Part shown: in pieces, positions 8,680-18,900 of the stretch
Layout: every line of letters starts with the position of its first letter
Numbering within the stretch: the stretch's first letter is position 1
NCBI RefSeq assembly: GCF_014692525.1
Contig: NZ_JACNYL010000002.1
Location: 930,001 to 994,000, forward strand
Direction of reading: 5' to 3'
DNA length: 64,000 nt
DNA from: Sphingobacterium chuzhouense
GTDB lineage: Bacteria > Bacteroidota > Bacteroidia > Sphingobacteriales > Sphingobacteriaceae
The notes under the pieces: generated by a model
Databases searched by the model: none
What the model saw: the letters and a program-made list of their open reading frames with translations, nothing else
What the model was told of the DNA's origin: nothing
Position numbers and translations under genes: made by a program

Positions 8680-9610
8680 AGGAACTGTTCCACGAGCTGC
8701 CGAAGGTACTATAAAGGGGCACTCCTCCTTCCAGTCCATTTTTGAGGGCATGGCGAGCCCATTAGCATAAAATTGCTGCATGTTTTAATCGGTTTTATGA
8801 TTAATACTAACTTGATAATCAAAAGAACCGACCTCCTCTCCTTCCGAAAAAAGAGAAATATGCGCAAAATCATTTTGCAGGATTGGAAAGTAAACGCTAT
8901 TTTTATTGTGCGACGAATTAAAATGCCATTACTGACCGAAGAAACCATGCAAACAATCGTGCATATTTTGTTTAGAGGTCGGTATAGCAGAAAACATAGG
9001 GTGAAATGTGTCCCTTGTGGGACGACCGGGCAAAGTAGCCTCATTTGCGTTTGCAGGCGTGCCTTGCCCCCCTTCACCTTTTGCGATCTGCTTATGGCTT
9101 TTTATTCTGGTGATTTAATAACGTTCTTTAAGGATTGTTTACGGGATTGGTGAAGCGGCACCTCTTTGAGATGGCTTTGGGTAATCGCGCTGTGGTTTAA
9201 AATCGTTCTTTTCATAATATTTTGGTTTATGATGAACGATGTTCTACTCGTGAAACTTGGAGGAACGTCTATTAACGAAATAATAGAGCGAACTACACTG
9301 CTTCCGACCGATGGTACCGCCAGGAACCTCTTCTATTCCTACACGAGGATTAGAATTTTCCACCGAAAGACTAACGTGAAGTCCGCCCTATTGAATAATA
9401 CAAAGTTATAAATATTCAATAGAATGGCGAACCCACGGTCTTCTCGCTGGATAAACTGGCGGTTTTTCGGACGAGAGAGACATCGTTTATGACACACATT
9501 TATGAGTATGTCAATTAAGTCGTCACTTTATTTAACAACACAAATATACAGATAGTTACGCGAAAAATGAATCCATAATATACTTTTTATTTCAACAAAT
9601 TGTAATTCAG
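8680..9610. other. Long non-coding stretch after the arrays
   Basis: About 930 bases hold no gene I can support. The longest plus-strand reading frame (8773-9153, 126 codons) has no domain, odd composition and no credible start. ATTGAATA at 9390-9397 and TATTCAAT at 9413-9420 are 8-bp inverted arms, perhaps a hairpin. Around 9440-9525 there may be a few further, very diverged 21-bp units, but I could not establish a clear register. Confidence 0.5.
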
Positions 9611-9619
9611 CTATTTATA

Positions 9620-10072
9620 ATGAAATTTGAGAGATTTATTAAACAAATTAATGTAAATTATAAAGAAAAAATATCGGCAGCTAATTTACCGAAGAAAGTT
9701 CTAGATAAACTTGATTCAACACTTAGTAAGGATATAACAACCATCCGAGGTTTGGATTTTTATCATATAGTGGCTGCGATATCGCAAAATTTCGAAAATG
9801 ATACAGCTACTGCATTTGAAGAATACTTCAAAAAAAAGAAATCAAAAGATGATGTAGAAGCTACCGAGATTGACAATAATTACAAGGCCTTCATAAAGCA
9901 ATTTGTAGTTTTACAGCAAGATGTAGCCCAAGATGCAAAAATAGAAGATATACGACTGAGCCGAATTCTCAATCGTGAGATCTCGGATTTCTTGGCATGG
10001 GAAGTATATGCAATAGCCGTTTCAAGAAGTAAAAACATAAAAATTGCTTTTGAACAGCTATATAAAGAATAA
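9620..10072 (+). CDS. Uncharacterised 150-aa protein
   Basis: Soluble, mostly helical protein of 150 aa with no signal peptide or membrane segment and no family I recognise. It is rich in Lys, Asp and Glu (for example EEYFKKKKSKDDVEATEIDNN near 68-88) and its coding region has low GC like its right-hand neighbours. It stands alone: arrays and non-coding sequence lie upstream and a hairpin terminator follows directly. Its position at the left border of a defence-rich island makes an accessory role possible, but nothing in the sequence shows one. Confidence 0.6.
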   Translation: MKFERFIKQINVNYKEKISAANLPKKVLDKLDSTLSKDITTIRGLDFYHIVAAISQNFENDTATAFEEYFKKKKSKDDVEATEIDNNYKAFIKQFVVLQQDVAQDAKIEDIRLSRILNREISDFLAWEVYAIAVSRSKNIKIAFEQLYKE

Positions 10073-10073
10073 A

Positions 10074-10102
10074 TTTAGGGTGTCGCATTTTGCGACACCT
10101 AA
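10074..10102 (+). terminator. Hairpin terminator
   Basis: GTGTCGC and GCGACAC pair around ATTTT, extended by TTAG/CTAA with one unpaired G. It starts two bases after the stop codon of the 150-aa gene. There is no strong U-run, but position and stem support termination. Confidence 0.65.
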
Positions 10103-10299
10103 GATAAAATAACCCAACTAAATTACAAAATTATACTTCTTCTGGGGTGTATTTAATTTGGTTAGATAATGGCTGGCTTGCAGCAAGCCATGTATGATCA
10201 GGATAATAGTATAAAAAAATGAATATCTTAGAAGGGAGTTACAATTCATTGGTTCAATGAATCGAAAACACTAATTAGTCTTACAATTTAATTAATATA

Positions 10300-10941
10300 A
10301 TGACACCGTATACACCTATTGAATTTCTAATAACAGCGTGCAATTGCCCCCTTTGCGGAGCATTTTCAGAACAAGAATGGAGTGTAGGAACTAAAGTGAA
10401 GTATCATGACAATCGATATGGACTAGGGGTTCTTGAACATCTAGCTTTCTCTATGTGTTCACATTGCAGACAACACACGATATGGTTAAATGAGAAAATG
10501 ATTTATCCATTCAGTGGTGTTGCTCCTCTCCCAAATATGGACATGCCGGAAGATATTATTGAGGATTTTCAAGAAGCCCGAAACATTGTAGAACTATCCC
10601 CTCGAGGTGCCGTTGCCCTATTACGATTGATTATACAAAAACTATGCATACATCTAGGAGAGAAAGGTGACAATATAAACAGTGATATATCTAACTTAGT
10701 GAAAAAAGGTCTACCTGAAAAAATGCAAAAGGCATTAGATAGCGTTAGAGTAGTAGGTAACAATGCAGTACATCCAGGGAAAATAGATTTGAAAGATGAT
10801 AGGGAAACTGCATATAAATTGTTCCACTTCGTAAATATAATCGCAGAGTTACTAATCTCTCAACCAAAACAAATAGACGAATTTTATAATTTCAAGATTC
10901 CAGAAAAGTCACGCGAAGCAATCAAAGAAAGAGATAAATAA
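10300..10941 (+). CDS. DUF4145 domain protein
   Basis: Protein of 213 aa. The N-terminus has a possible zinc ribbon: C14, C16 and C19 (ACNCPLCG) and a second CxxC near residue 51 (MCSHCRQH). The C-terminal two thirds match the DUF4145 pattern, with EARNIVELSPRGAVALLRLIIQ and ALDSVRVVGNNAVHPGKIDL followed by a helical end. DUF4145 is common in restriction enzymes and other phage-defence loci, often fused to effector domains; here it stands alone. Only 37 bp separate it from an AbiJ-NTD4 fragment. The DUF4145 assignment is fairly safe; the biological role is inference. Confidence 0.8.
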   Translation: MTPYTPIEFLITACNCPLCGAFSEQEWSVGTKVKYHDNRYGLGVLEHLAFSMCSHCRQHTIWLNEKMIYPFSGVAPLPNMDMPEDIIEDFQEARNIVELSPRGAVALLRLIIQKLCIHLGEKGDNINSDISNLVKKGLPEKMQKALDSVRVVGNNAVHPGKIDLKDDRETAYKLFHFVNIIAELLISQPKQIDEFYNFKIPEKSREAIKERDK

Positions 10942-10978
10942 AATTAACAGAATAGTAACAAATCTACATTATTATTAC

Positions 10979-11125
10979 ATGGCAATATTTGACCTATACT
11001 CGGAACGACGAAAAAGACTCAGACGCGAAGTACCGGAAGTATATACATATGACAAAATACCCTCAAGCCTAAGAGTTCAAATAACGCAAATATGGGATGA
11101 TGCTTTTGGAATTGATGACCACTAA
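10979..11125 (+). pseudogene. N-terminal fragment of an AbiJ-NTD4 protein
   Basis: ORF of 48 codons, MAIFDLYSERRKRLRREVPE then VYTYDKIPSSLRVQITQIW, which matches the opening of AbiJ_NTD4 proteins, the N-terminal module of AbiJ-type abortive-infection genes. It stops at 11125 after IDDH, where the family normally continues for a few hundred residues with an effector domain. No continuation was seen in the next 280 bases in any frame, so the gene appears truncated by deletion rather than by a simple frameshift. A small functional stand-alone protein cannot be excluded. Confidence 0.65.
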
Positions 11126-11404
11126 TGTAATAAAACAGAACAATCTTTTAGATACATTCATAAAATATTATGTCGGGAATATGGATTCTACTACCTTTTC
11201 AGGCATAATCTAAGTAATAAGAGTAACGTAGCTAGCTTCTTTTTGAATAATGATTGTAATCTTACCCTAGCTAGTAGCTACACCCAAAACTAAAGAATTC
11301 CAATCACACAGACATCACATCTAAAGACTACTTAGATATGATGTCTGGGATTCCCAATTTTAAAAATTAGGTATAAAATACTGCGGACTGAAATACGATA
11401 AAAT

Positions 11405-12727
11405 CTATCCTGAATTCCTTTTGTAGACTTTGTAATAACATACTACCCCTACAATTGCGATGAGGACTATTCCAAGAGCAATAAAAGTCGCTATTTTTTT
11501 TTCTCCATCATTAACAATATTTTCATAAACCGTTGGGAAGTCGGAAAGAATCGAAATGATACCAAATGCGGCGATAAATAACAAAACAACGTTAATCAAA
11601 TTCGTTTCTTTTTCTTTCGCTTGACTTTCTATCAACTCAATCTTAGATTTCACCGACTTTAACTCCGAATCTATCTGCAGGGCTTCTCTTATTTTAGAAT
11701 GTAATAGATTTGGTAAAAAATTATAGGATATATGTGTAATATTATACTTTCTCAGAAAGCTGTATAGTTTGTGATCGTGAGGCTTTCCTTCAACATTACC
11801 CAAATTGGAATTCGCTTTAAAAAGATAGAATTTCGAATATAGATTAAAAATAAATATCTTAAAATAGGAATCGCTAAGTGTCTTTCTAGTAGAATCAATC
11901 AAATATTTTTCCTTTCCTATAATAACAAATGAATCAAAAAGCGCCAATGCCGACCAATTACTAAAAACAGATATCTTCTTTGAAACTATATAATCAAAGT
12001 ACTCTGAGGAAGGTGAATACAAGTTCTTATTTTTTTTTGATGTTGAGTATTCGGTAAAAGTACCAAGTTCAAATAATGCTTCATCAATAGTATAACCTTT
12101 ATTAAATTCAGTCAGCTCAACAGCGATAAATGCCTTAAGTTTCGATCCGCTATAATTGTATAACTCAGATTTTTCATCTATTTTAATTATGTTCTTTGTT
12201 ACCGGATTATTCTCGCATCTCAACATATTTAATTCAATAAATTCCCGTATTGAAAAAGCTCGTCTCCCCACAGCGACTTTCGCATCTAAATTTCGAAACC
12301 TACCGAATATTTGAATAAACTCTTTAAAAGAAAGCGACTCAACAGAGCGAACACTAAAGCTATATATACCAAGCCCTATCTCATCATCAAAAAACGATAA
12401 TTTAATATTTTCAACCTCCACTTGAAATTCATTTCCTGCGTCAACAGAAACACTGTAGGAGTTTGGAGAACAAATCTCTAGATAATCTTCAGGACAGTCG
12501 TTTAAAACAAACTTCCTGAACACTTTATAATATTGGCTCTGAATTATATTTACAACGAACTTTTCCTTTTTAGTTTGATAGTAACCTGTTCTTTTTTGAA
12601 TATCTCTTTTCTGGCTTTTAGTATAAGAAAATAAACCAGAAAAGGTCACAACACTGTTGTTAACAGCTGGACCAACATCAGGAGATCTTAGTTTAAAAAA
12701 CTGTTTTAATGATTTTATCCACTCCAT
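11405..12727 (-). CDS. Uncharacterised protein with C-terminal membrane hairpin, ATPase operon
   Basis: Protein of 440 aa with no family I recognise. Residues 1-350 look soluble and mixed alpha/beta. A charged helical stretch near 350-375 (LQIDSELKSVKSKIELIESQ) suggests a short coiled coil. Two membrane segments follow, about 378-396 (LINVVLLFIAAFGIISILS) and 413-433 (IATFIALGIVLIAIVGVVCYY), with a short charged end. It is last in a four-gene minus-strand operon and its start overlaps the preceding 101-aa gene by 35 bp, which implies coupled translation. The architecture would suit a membrane-acting effector controlled by the upstream ATPase; that is inference. Confidence 0.7.
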   Translation of the reverse strand: MEWIKSLKQFFKLRSPDVGPAVNNSVVTFSGLFSYTKSQKRDIQKRTGYYQTKKEKFVVNIIQSQYYKVFRKFVLNDCPEDYLEICSPNSYSVSVDAGNEFQVEVENIKLSFFDDEIGLGIYSFSVRSVESLSFKEFIQIFGRFRNLDAKVAVGRRAFSIREFIELNMLRCENNPVTKNIIKIDEKSELYNYSGSKLKAFIAVELTEFNKGYTIDEALFELGTFTEYSTSKKNKNLYSPSSEYFDYIVSKKISVFSNWSALALFDSFVIIGKEKYLIDSTRKTLSDSYFKIFIFNLYSKFYLFKANSNLGNVEGKPHDHKLYSFLRKYNITHISYNFLPNLLHSKIREALQIDSELKSVKSKIELIESQAKEKETNLINVVLLFIAAFGIISILSDFPTVYENIVNDGEKKIATFIALGIVLIAIVGVVCYYKVYKRNSG

Positions 12728-12998
12728 TAATTAAATCGTCTAGATCATCCTTATTCGATTCTCTTTCTCCATAGTGAAGCTGTTTAATTAAAACTTTAGC
12801 CTCCGAATACCATTCTTGATATACCAACTTAAAATTCGGCAAATTCTTCTTGATTTCCTCATACATATCTCCATAACTACCTCTGTAAGCCTTCTCAGCT
12901 TCGATCGGTGTTGTTTCAAAATGCATAGACATCATCAATCTCTTTCCTATTTTACAGAGTTTATCTATATCTTCTTTATACTTATCTATATTTCTCAT
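12693..12998 (-). CDS. Small helical protein between ATPase and membrane protein
   Basis: Protein of 101 aa, no signal or membrane segment. The part KNLPNFKLVYQEWYSEAKVL resembles an N-terminal motif of longer uncharacterised proteins found in restriction and defence loci (Pro-Asp/Asn-Phe ... Tyr-Gln-x-Trp-Tyr-Ser-Glu-Ala), so it may be a detached N-terminal module of such a family; I hold this loosely. Its ATG overlaps the ATPase stop codon by one base and its end overlaps the next start by 35 bp, so it is certainly part of the operon. Confidence 0.65.
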   Translation of the reverse strand: MRNIDKYKEDIDKLCKIGKRLMMSMHFETTPIEAEKAYRGSYGDMYEEIKKNLPNFKLVYQEWYSEAKVLIKQLHYGERESNKDDLDDLINGVDKIIKTVF

Positions 12999-15277
12999 TA
13001 TGCAGATTCTAATTGTTCCATTTCGGCATAGTGGTCACTATCTTGCTCTTTAATGATTCTAAACACTTCATCAACTATATTATTTCCTTCGGCAAGTAAA
13101 TTGTCTATAGACGTCGTATCTATATCGTATCCGTCCACATGGGAATACTTATTTATAAATCGATATACTTTTTCAGTAAGAATTCTATCCTGATGTCCAG
13201 CCTCTAAAAGATCTTTAAAACTATTTCTCCCTTTTGGAAACTTGAAAGACAAGAACGACTCTAACACTTTTCTAGATAAGTTTGCCACTAGACACGCTGA
13301 AGCGAGATCAAGTGTAGAATCAGATCTATGCTCTCTAAGTTTCAAATAAATAAAATGGTATTCAGACCCATACTTTATTAAGGAATCATGACAATTCTTA
13401 ATTATAGAAATACGTGGGAGTTCGCGACCAGATTCAATGCTATAAAAGCTTGCTTTGACTTTTGCTTTATCTACGTTTTTACGCACAAGCCAGTCACGAA
13501 CTAATTTAAAATATTGAAAATTGTGAGTAAGTATAAAGGCTTGTTTTGCCTTCTCACATATATCTCTTAAACAAGCGAAGGAATGATACAGATGATTTGA
13601 ATCAAAGCTCGAGATTGGATCATCTATAACAAGGATGCTATCCTTAATCTCATTTCCATTCTCTTTCAATTTAGCAATAAAATATGTAAACGCAATTGCT
13701 GTCTTTTCCCCTTCACTTAAGTTTGTCGCATGCTTTTTTTCTGCACCACGATATATTTTAAATCCTTTCTCTTTACTATCATATGCTAAAGTAATCTCCG
13801 CTCTACCTAAAAACTTATGAAGATTAACATTAAATTCATCTGCTGCCAAAGCAGCATCAGACAAAATAGCTTCCAAGTCACTAAATTCTAGCATAAGCAA
13901 ATCCAATACTTTTTTTTCCGCATCAAGAAGCTGGGTTTCCGACCTAATTCTATCTAATACATCGAAATAACCCTTCTGCGAAACGCTTTCTGCCACATAA
14001 TGCAACTCTAATTGAGATTTAGCTATTTTTAATTGCTCATCAAAGCTTTCAACTTTATCATTATGCTTTCTTATTAACTCTTTTAAAGAATTAAGAGATT
14101 GATTGAATTTTTGAACTTTACCTCCTAAATCAATTTGATCGGCAAAATCATTGAAAAACGGGTTATCTGCTTTCCTCTGTAAGTTGTTTAGCCATTCTTC
14201 AGCACCCAATTTCAATGCCTCAAAATCCACCTTTACTTCTTCAACATAAGAAGTATAATCGATACACAATTCTTCAAAAAGAAGCCCTTTATCATGAAAA
14301 AATAAATCAGGAAAAAGGCCTGTTAACCAGTTAATAGCACTATTAATTTTTGAGACAGTATCTAAGTAAAGATCACTGAAATGGAGATTCAATTCCTTTA
14401 ATCTTACAGCGGATATCATCTCTCCACAATACTCACAATTAGTACTTTCATGAGCCTTATGTATTTGGACGCCCAACTTAACCCACTCATTAATATCTCT
14501 ATTATTGTTCAGTCTATCAATAGAAGTATCAATCAATGCTATATTCAATAATTGATTGATTTTTATTCTCGCTTGATCAATTTTATCAACATCAATCAAG
14601 GTATACGAATCTTCAATAATAGACTTTTCTATTGGCTTTACTTTTTTATGTAAAAGTATTAGATCTTCTGAAGACAGTACTGATTCTGGGGCTAATATTT
14701 TCGATCGCTTATTATCAATAAAGTTCCTCAACTTCCTCTTGTCATAACTAACAAAATAACTATCACCTGTATCGATTACCTGAAAAGACTGCTTGATTGA
14801 CTTTGCTTCAGCTGTTAAAAATGCTTCAACTTCTTTATTGCTATTATTTAATTTCTCGGTAGCAGCTTGTACTTTCCGGTTTTGCTCCGGTATTTTTTTA
14901 TCTTTAAGAAGCATATACTGGTTTCTCTCTTCAATCTTTGATTCTGAAATGACTACTATGCTTTTTGCTCCATTTTTGTTCCAATCAATATTATTATTTA
15001 TAAACTCTTGGTTGAAAACATACAGTTTAAATGGGAGTGAAGAGTTGGATTTATGAGTAACCTTCCTATCTGCAAGTTGAATTTCATATTCACCACTTTG
15101 AAAATCCGTGAGGAAATTTTCACGCTCTACAGAATTTAAGAAACGTGAAATGGTAGTCTTACCGCTACCGTTCCATCCGTAAAATAAATTGAATTTTTTA
15201 AAGTCTGACAAACTAGAATCTGCCGTAAAGTTTTCAAATATTCCTACGTTCTTTAGCTTAGCTATTTTTTGTATCAT
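12998..15277 (-). CDS. AAA_13-type ABC/SMC-like ATPase, PrrC/RloC-related architecture
   Basis: ATPase of 759 aa. The Walker A motif is at residues 34-41 (GWNGSGKT). A long middle region, partly coiled coil, holds a zinc-hook-like CEYCG (C281, C284). The ABC signature is at 520-524 (LSEGE), Walker B at 547-554 (SILVIDDP) and the H-loop at H585. The C-terminal 170 residues include YGSEYHFIYLKLREH and FINKYSHVDGY. This layout is that of AAA_13 proteins such as the ATPase part of PrrC and RloC anticodon nucleases, but I could not verify the catalytic triad of those nucleases. It is the second gene of a four-gene operon and is the likely sensor or motor. Confidence 0.88.
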   Translation of the reverse strand: MIQKIAKLKNVGIFENFTADSSLSDFKKFNLFYGWNGSGKTTISRFLNSVERENFLTDFQSGEYEIQLADRKVTHKSNSSLPFKLYVFNQEFINNNIDWNKNGAKSIVVISESKIEERNQYMLLKDKKIPEQNRKVQAATEKLNNSNKEVEAFLTAEAKSIKQSFQVIDTGDSYFVSYDKRKLRNFIDNKRSKILAPESVLSSEDLILLHKKVKPIEKSIIEDSYTLIDVDKIDQARIKINQLLNIALIDTSIDRLNNNRDINEWVKLGVQIHKAHESTNCEYCGEMISAVRLKELNLHFSDLYLDTVSKINSAINWLTGLFPDLFFHDKGLLFEELCIDYTSYVEEVKVDFEALKLGAEEWLNNLQRKADNPFFNDFADQIDLGGKVQKFNQSLNSLKELIRKHNDKVESFDEQLKIAKSQLELHYVAESVSQKGYFDVLDRIRSETQLLDAEKKVLDLLMLEFSDLEAILSDAALAADEFNVNLHKFLGRAEITLAYDSKEKGFKIYRGAEKKHATNLSEGEKTAIAFTYFIAKLKENGNEIKDSILVIDDPISSFDSNHLYHSFACLRDICEKAKQAFILTHNFQYFKLVRDWLVRKNVDKAKVKASFYSIESGRELPRISIIKNCHDSLIKYGSEYHFIYLKLREHRSDSTLDLASACLVANLSRKVLESFLSFKFPKGRNSFKDLLEAGHQDRILTEKVYRFINKYSHVDGYDIDTTSIDNLLAEGNNIVDEVFRIIKEQDSDHYAEMEQLESA

Positions 15278-15305
15278 AATTGACTAGTAAAAGGAATAAA
15301 TGATA

Positions 15306-15824
15306 TTATATGATTATTTTAACACTCAATCCTGAGTTTACTTCCGGCATCAGCTTTGGCTCAACACCTACAGAAGATCTCAGATCATCCAATAAATCTT
15401 GAGCGGATATCTTATTGCCAATCTTTGCCTCAGATTCTGGTCTCGACCAGCTTGATTCTCTAGCTCTATATATTTCTACTTCACTGATGTCATTGGCAAT
15501 AGCATGGGCACAAACTGCTCTTATATAATACCGATTAAATTCGCTTTGGCATAGTAGCGATGATGCATTGGAAGGCATTTTCACGGGCTTACCTTGCCTT
15601 AGATATGTAGGATTAAAGTGTGTTGCTAAGTCTACAAGTGCTTCAAAGGCTTCTTCGTCGCTGTTTGTGACAGAATCGATTAGAAAACTAGCATAGTTTT
15701 CTTTGCCTGTGTTGTTTAAACGTTCGCTAACATAAAAGTTATCAGTTTCAATGTCGGCATTGATTTCGGATAACATGAGTGACCTTACATTTTGGTCAAG
15801 ATTTAAAAAATTGAATTTAGCCAT
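15306..15824 (-). CDS. Uncharacterised 172-aa protein, first gene of the ATPase operon
   Basis: Soluble protein of 172 aa. A central motif, LLCQSEFNRYYIRAVCAHAI followed by VEIYRARESSWSRPESEAKIG, looks conserved and is reminiscent of small partner proteins seen beside AAA_13 ATPases, but I cannot name the family. It precedes the ATPase by 28 bp on the same strand and starts 154 bp from sbcC, so it is probably the promoter-proximal gene of the four-gene operon. The C-terminal tail (SGLSVKIII) is hydrophobic but too short to span a membrane. Confidence 0.65.
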   Translation of the reverse strand: MAKFNFLNLDQNVRSLMLSEINADIETDNFYVSERLNNTGKENYASFLIDSVTNSDEEAFEALVDLATHFNPTYLRQGKPVKMPSNASSLLCQSEFNRYYIRAVCAHAIANDISEVEIYRARESSWSRPESEAKIGNKISAQDLLDDLRSSVGVEPKLMPEVNSGLSVKIII

Positions 15825-15978
15825 ACTGTTGTTTCTTTAAATAGTTAATTTATAATTGATTGTTGATGTGTACGCCACGTGAGGGACATTAGTGTAGAGC
15901 CTATAGCGTAGCGAGGACTGATATTGGATAGCCAGTCCGGAATGGGCATACCAAAGACATCATATATCAATATTTTTT

Positions 15979-18900
15979 TCATACGCTTGTTAGTTCCACC
16001 TTACTCTTCCCACTTTGCTGCTTGCTCACCATAATCTGTACTGGAATTCTTTCCGTCATTTCCTGCACATGGGAGATGACACCCACTTTGCGGCCCTGAT
16101 TGTGCAATCTTTCCAAAGCATCCATAGCAATATTGAGTGTCGTAGGATCTAACGAACCGAAACCTTCGTCAATGAATAAGGATTCTACTTTCATGCGACT
16201 GGATGAAAGCGACGCGAGCCCTAAAGCTAAAGCCAGCGATACCAAAAATGATTCACCACCCGATAGCGAATAGACGGTACGTACTTCATCACCCATATCC
16301 TGATCGACCACTTGTAGGCCAAGTGTTGTCGGTATACGCTCTATCTTGTATCGATTGGTCAGTACTTGGAGGTGTATATTAGCATAGCCAAGCAAGACAT
16401 CAAGCGTATATTCCTGCGCAATTTGCCGAAATTTCTTACCATCGGCGGAACCTATAATTTCATTAAGCTTGCCCCAACGTTCTGATATGTTTGTCTGCAC
16501 AGCTATGCTTTTTAATAATTCGCCAATGCGTTCTTTATTGGACTTATCTTGCTGTAGTTTAAACGCAATTTCGCCCCTAGTCTGTTTGTTTTGCTCTGCA
16601 TCTGTTCTTGTGGCTACGATCAATGCATTGAGTTCATCCAACGGTCGTTCGGATAAACTTTTTTGTTTATGCGTTTCCAGTTGATGCGTTCGTTCGTTGA
16701 AGATGGATCTACCCTTCATTACCTCCTCTTCTATTATCTGTAACGCAGCGCGCTCCCTGTCGATCCAGTCGCTCGGTAATGAAAGTAATTCATGGAGCAT
16801 ATCCATAGTTAATGTTAAGCTATGCTGTAGGTTATAACTGTCAAGCCAGTTTTGCATTTTTTTAATCGCAGCCGTGGTATCTGTTTCCAATACTTCTATT
16901 GTAGCAATTAATTCTTCCTGCTGCGTAATGGCTCTAGTAATATCTATGCTTAATTGTTGTCGTACTTTTTTCAAGTCCTCGAGCTGCTGCTGAGCCTCTG
17001 TTAGGGCCTGCTTTAATTGTACCTCAATATCCTCTGCGCTTTGGCCACGGAAAATAGCCTGCCGCTGGATTTCTAACTCCTTATAGTTTTTATACTGTAG
17101 GGTGTGCACCGCCCGTTTGTCGGAACTGTCGCTTATCAGCTTTTTGGCCTGACTTTCCAGTTCCTGGAGCGTTGCCACCAGAATTGCATGTTGGCGGTTG
17201 TTTTCTTCCAGTTTATCGGTACTATCTTTCCATCTGGTCGCGAATGTATTGATACGATCTAAGAACGGTGCTGGTGCCTTTTTCCAATTCTCCATCCAGT
17301 CAGGAAAATTGAAATGAGGACTAAGCAATTCTTCTACGTCGCAGATGGCGAGGCGAGCGGTTTCCCTTTTTATAGTTTGATTCTGTCGCTGTTCCTGATA
17401 AAGGGCCAATGCAGACACCTTGTCTTTTAGTTGTCCGTTGCAGCCATCGATAGATTCCTTTAATTGGTCGAGTTTGGCTTTAACAAACTCTAATTCTCCT
17501 TTTTGAGCGTGGTAAGCTTGAGCCTGCGCGTGCAAATTGCTTTGAGTTGTTCTAAGCGATTCGATTTTTTCATCGATCCATTGTGCTTTGGTAGCATCGC
17601 TGATCCCCAAACTTTCTTTTCCGACAGTGCTGCTTTCCCATTGGTGAATAAGACCGTCTAGTGCGGATTTTTTCGTAGTAATTTCTTCACTTTGCCCCTG
17701 CATGGTGAGCTGTAAGCTTTGACATTCCTGCTCCAATGCATTATGTCGACGATAAGTATGGAGATATGTTTGTTCATTTTCTAGATGAGTAGCTTCAAGC
17801 GTCGCTAATACATTATCCAACTGCGGATTGTGCAGCGCGTAAGGATGATCCTCACTACCGCATACTGGACAGGGTTCATGATCAACAAGTGTAGCTCTTA
17901 ATGCTTCTACATTTTCAGAAGCTGCCAAACGGGCTTTCTGTAAAAGTTGGGCGGATATTTCTTTCTGTACATTTTCACTGGCGAGCTGTTGGCTAAGCGC
18001 TTGCAATCGCTCTTTCTTAGCCTCATAATCCGCCTGGTCTTTTAACTGTTTCCTTGTCAATCGCTCATAGTCCTCCATCTCTTTATAAAGCAATTGCCAA
18101 CTAGCTTGAGCTTGTATGATATCTTCAACAGCACGATCAGTTTCTTCCTTTTCTTTACTGAGGGATTCGATAGCGACAAGGGATAATGCACTGGATTGCG
18201 CATCGTATTGCTTTTTGAGATCGTCCCATCCTTGCCTGTGCTTGCGGAGTAAAGTTTCGAGCTCACCCTTTTCCGTCTCTCCTTTAGTAATTTTTTGCTG
18301 TAATCCTGCAAGTTCGTCGACGGCTGACTGCAGTGCTTCCAAAAGCTTATGGGCATCCTGTAACTTTGATAGAATGATCTCTCTATTTTCAGCGATGGGT
18401 CTGCGATCTATATTTTCTACCTTCCATGCTTCAAGCTTCTCTATCTCAAGCAAAAGTTTGGTAAGGGCTGCTTGTTTATCCTCGACCGCTTTCTCTTGTT
18501 CGCTGCTTTTCAAGGAAGCTACATCTGCATCTTCTTTGGCTTTCACCAATTGATCTCTTTTTTCTAAAAGGAGGGTATCAAGTCTTCTAGCTTCGGCCAA
18601 TAACGGAGCTGCATCATTAAACGCATTATTTTTTGCTTTTAGATCTGTTTCCAACGTTGCTAGTTGTGCGTCTAGTGTTAACTTTTGACTATCCAGCTGC
18701 GCTATGGATTCTTTTAATGTCGTGAGAGTGGCTTTCTTATCTCCCTTCTGTTGCTGTGCATGTTTCAGAGTGTCTGACCAGCTTCTTGTTTTTTGGGCTT
18801 GTTCAGTATGAAATAGCTTTTGTTTCCGGTCTCTAGAATTCTCTTTTGCGTCTACAGCTTGTTGTAAAAGAATATGGGCGCTATGCTGTGCTGTGCCCAA

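Noticed and set aside
8773..9153. 126-codon plus-strand ORF
   Set aside because: No recognisable domain, irregular composition and no convincing start; probably chance.
12998..15277. Naming the ATPase RloC or PrrC
   Set aside because: Domain order fits, but I could not confirm the anticodon-nuclease catalytic residues in the C-terminal part, and the neighbours differ from those loci.
18116..18553. 145-codon ORF opposite sbcC
   Set aside because: Antisense shadow of a strongly conserved coiled-coil gene.
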